The position numbers were made by a program, and so were the translations under genes. From positions 3,589,739 through 3,596,810 of the forward strand of contig CP070790.1 of assembly GCA_020346805.1 (NCBI GenBank): a DNA stretch of 7,072 nucleotides, in the 5' to 3' direction. The stretch comes from Planctomycetota bacterium (GTDB lineage Bacteria; Planctomycetota; Phycisphaerae; UBA1845; PWPN01). Position 1 is the first letter of the stretch, and each line of letters begins with the position of its first letter. Of the stretch, positions 5,695 to 7,072 are shown piece after piece. The notes beneath the pieces are model-generated. The model had not been told where the DNA came from. It saw only the letters and a program-made list of their open reading frames with translations, and ran no database searches.

Positions 5695-7072
5695 TCAATT
5701 TACTACAATGTTTACCAGCCGGCCGGGGATGCAGATAACTTTGCGAACCGTCTTGCCGTCGATCTCTTTCTTGATACGTTCATTGTCCAGAGCTGCGGCC
5801 TTCATGCTCTCTTGATCCTTGGCGGCATCGGCCGACAGGGTGATACGGGAGCGAAGTTTACCATTGACCTGCACCGGTATTTCAATCTCCGCTTCGACAC
5901 AAAGGGCCTCCTGGTAGGTAGGCCAGGATTGGTTGGCGATTGAATCTTTCCAGTTATCGCCGCAAATACGCTGCCACAGTTCCTCGCAGATATGCGGGGC
6001 GATAGGTGATAGCAGCTTTACGAACGGTTCTGCGACTTCTTGCGGTACTCCATTGCTTTTAAGGGCGTTGTTTAACTCGATCATGGCGGCAATGGCGGTG
6101 TTGAACCGCAGATCCTCCATGTCGTTTGTAACTTTCTTGATGGTCTTGTGCAGCAAACGGCGAATGGTATCGTCCGCCGGTTGGTCGGTGATTTTTAGTG
6201 AGCCGTCATCGGCAATAAAGCGCTTCCATACAGTTTGTAGAAATCGGCTCATACCGATGATATCCCGCGTACTCCAGGGTTTGCTGGCTTCCAGCGGTCC
6301 CATGTACATTTCATAGGCCCGCAGCGTGTCCGTGCCGAACTCCTGGCAAATATCGTCCGGGGTAACCGCGTTCTTCAAACTCTTGCCCATCTTTCCGAGA
6401 CTGCGGATCAACGGTTCAGAAGTGGACTTGCTAACATATTTAACGTTCTTTCCTTCACCGAGTTCAGCAACGTCATTAACGTCGACGTACATTCCGCGTT
6501 GGTCCTGATAGGCGTAGGCCTGAATATATCCTTGATTGAACAATCTGCCGAAGGGTTCCGGCGTGCTTACGTGCCCCAGATCGTAAAGCACCTTGTGCCA
6601 GAAGCGGGCGTAGAGCAGATGGAGGACGGCATGTTCCACCCCGCCGACGTAAAGATCGACACCGCCGCAGCCGTTCTCGTCGCGCGGGGCCATCCAGTAC
6701 CGTTCGATTTTGGGACCGACCAAGGTTTCATTGTTTTTGTTGTCCTGGTAACGGAGGTAGTACCAACACGAACCTGCCCATTGCGGCATGGTGTTTAACT
6801 CGCGGCGGAAGTTGCGAACCTCAACATCGGCCGGTGGCATTTGATCCGGTTTGACAAGTTTTACCGAACCCGACTCAGCTACATAACCTTTAACGTTGAC
6901 CCATTTGGTTACCCGGCCCAGCGGTGGGGCCGGCAGCACTTCAGGATCGTCGGAGGCGTGTGGACGGTAGTCATCAATGTCCGGCAACACCGCCGGTAGT
7001 TCGCTTTCGTCCAAGGCAAGAATTTGGCCGGTATCGGTATCATGCACGATGGGGAAGGGTTCGCCCCAGTAG
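5695..7072 (-). CDS. leuS: Leucyl-tRNA synthetase, C-terminal part (5' end beyond window)
   Basis: This is the C-terminal 459 residues of class I leucyl-tRNA synthetase, which charges tRNA-Leu with leucine in the cytoplasm. The frame is open to the window edge, so the HIGH motif and the CP1 editing domain lie outside. Counting from the first visible Tyr, the typical landmarks are YWGEPFPI (1-8), the catalytic segments PQWAGSCWYYLRY (96-108) and VGGVEHAVLHLLYARFWHK (142-160), and the KMSKS loop, here KMGKS in GKMGKSLKNAVTPDDI (about 227-231). The anticodon-binding helical domain follows (FNTAIAAMIELNN, then LLSPIAPHICEELW at about 353-366), and the small C-terminal domain has VQVNGKLR (about 400-407) and ends RLVNIVVN. 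It ends in TGA just before the CYTH gene. The KMGKS form is known in several bacterial LeuRS lineages, so it need not mean loss of function. Confidence 0.97.
   Translation of the reverse strand, partial: YWGEPFPIVHDTDTGQILALDESELPAVLPDIDDYRPHASDDPEVLPAPPLGRVTKWVNVKGYVAESGSVKLVKPDQMPPADVEVRNFRRELNTMPQWAGSCWYYLRYQDNKNNETLVGPKIERYWMAPRDENGCGGVDLYVGGVEHAVLHLLYARFWHKVLYDLGHVSTPEPFGRLFNQGYIQAYAYQDQRGMYVDVNDVAELGEGKNVKYVSKSTSEPLIRSLGKMGKSLKNAVTPDDICQEFGTDTLRAYEMYMGPLEASKPWSTRDIIGMSRFLQTVWKRFIADDGSLKITDQPADDTIRRLLHKTIKKVTNDMEDLRFNTAIAAMIELNNALKSNGVPQEVAEPFVKLLSPIAPHICEELWQRICGDNWKDSIANQSWPTYQEALCVEAEIEIPVQVNGKLRSRITLSADAAKDQESMKAAALDNERIKKEIDGKTVRKVICIPGRLVNIVVN

Overview
This window is a stretch of bacterial chromosome of moderate GC carrying mostly housekeeping genes, with an AT-richer, gene-poor left end. 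The gene set (mutS2-like ATPase, Xer tyrosine recombinase, CYTH-domain enzyme, leucyl-tRNA synthetase) is bacterial. The absence of strong Shine-Dalgarno sequences before most genes, the MutS2 without an Smr domain and the KMGKS-type LeuRS hint at a planctomycete-like (perhaps Phycisphaerae-like) organism. That assignment is an inference with low confidence, because no marker in the window fixes the lineage.

Layout. Positions 1-822 hold no convincing protein gene, but 170-545 is unusually rich in inverted repeats: a perfect 14-bp hairpin, an 8-bp hairpin, a large imperfect hairpin, a smaller imperfect one, and a chain of alternating CAGAGC/GCTCT elements. Positions 823-939 are a possible 38-residue membrane peptide gene with a good Shine-Dalgarno sequence. 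Its end converges on the 3' end of mutS2 (946-2856, minus strand). A 700-bp divergent intergenic region follows. It contains a near-perfect 16-bp palindrome, a possible 59-codon minus-strand ORF, a weak promoter and a 31-codon ORF with a good ribosome-binding site. Next come a plus-strand pair, a 120-residue protein of unknown function (3568-3930) and a full-length Xer recombinase (4016-5032). These converge, through one shared intrinsic terminator (5060-5086), on a minus-strand pair: the 3' part of leuS (5695-7072, running off the window) and a CYTH-family gene 16 nt behind it (5100-5678).

How the genes relate. leuS and the CYTH gene are close enough to be co-transcribed. Nothing in their known roles (tRNA charging; cyclic AMP or triphosphate chemistry) requires this. 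The small gene and xer are probably transcribed together, so the small protein is worth testing as a Xer partner. No CRISPR array, transposase, phage gene, toxin-antitoxin pair of known family or other defence system is visible. The best candidates for something undescribed are the hairpin-dense segment 170-545 and the coupled small ORFs at 797-939. Both rest on sequence reading alone.
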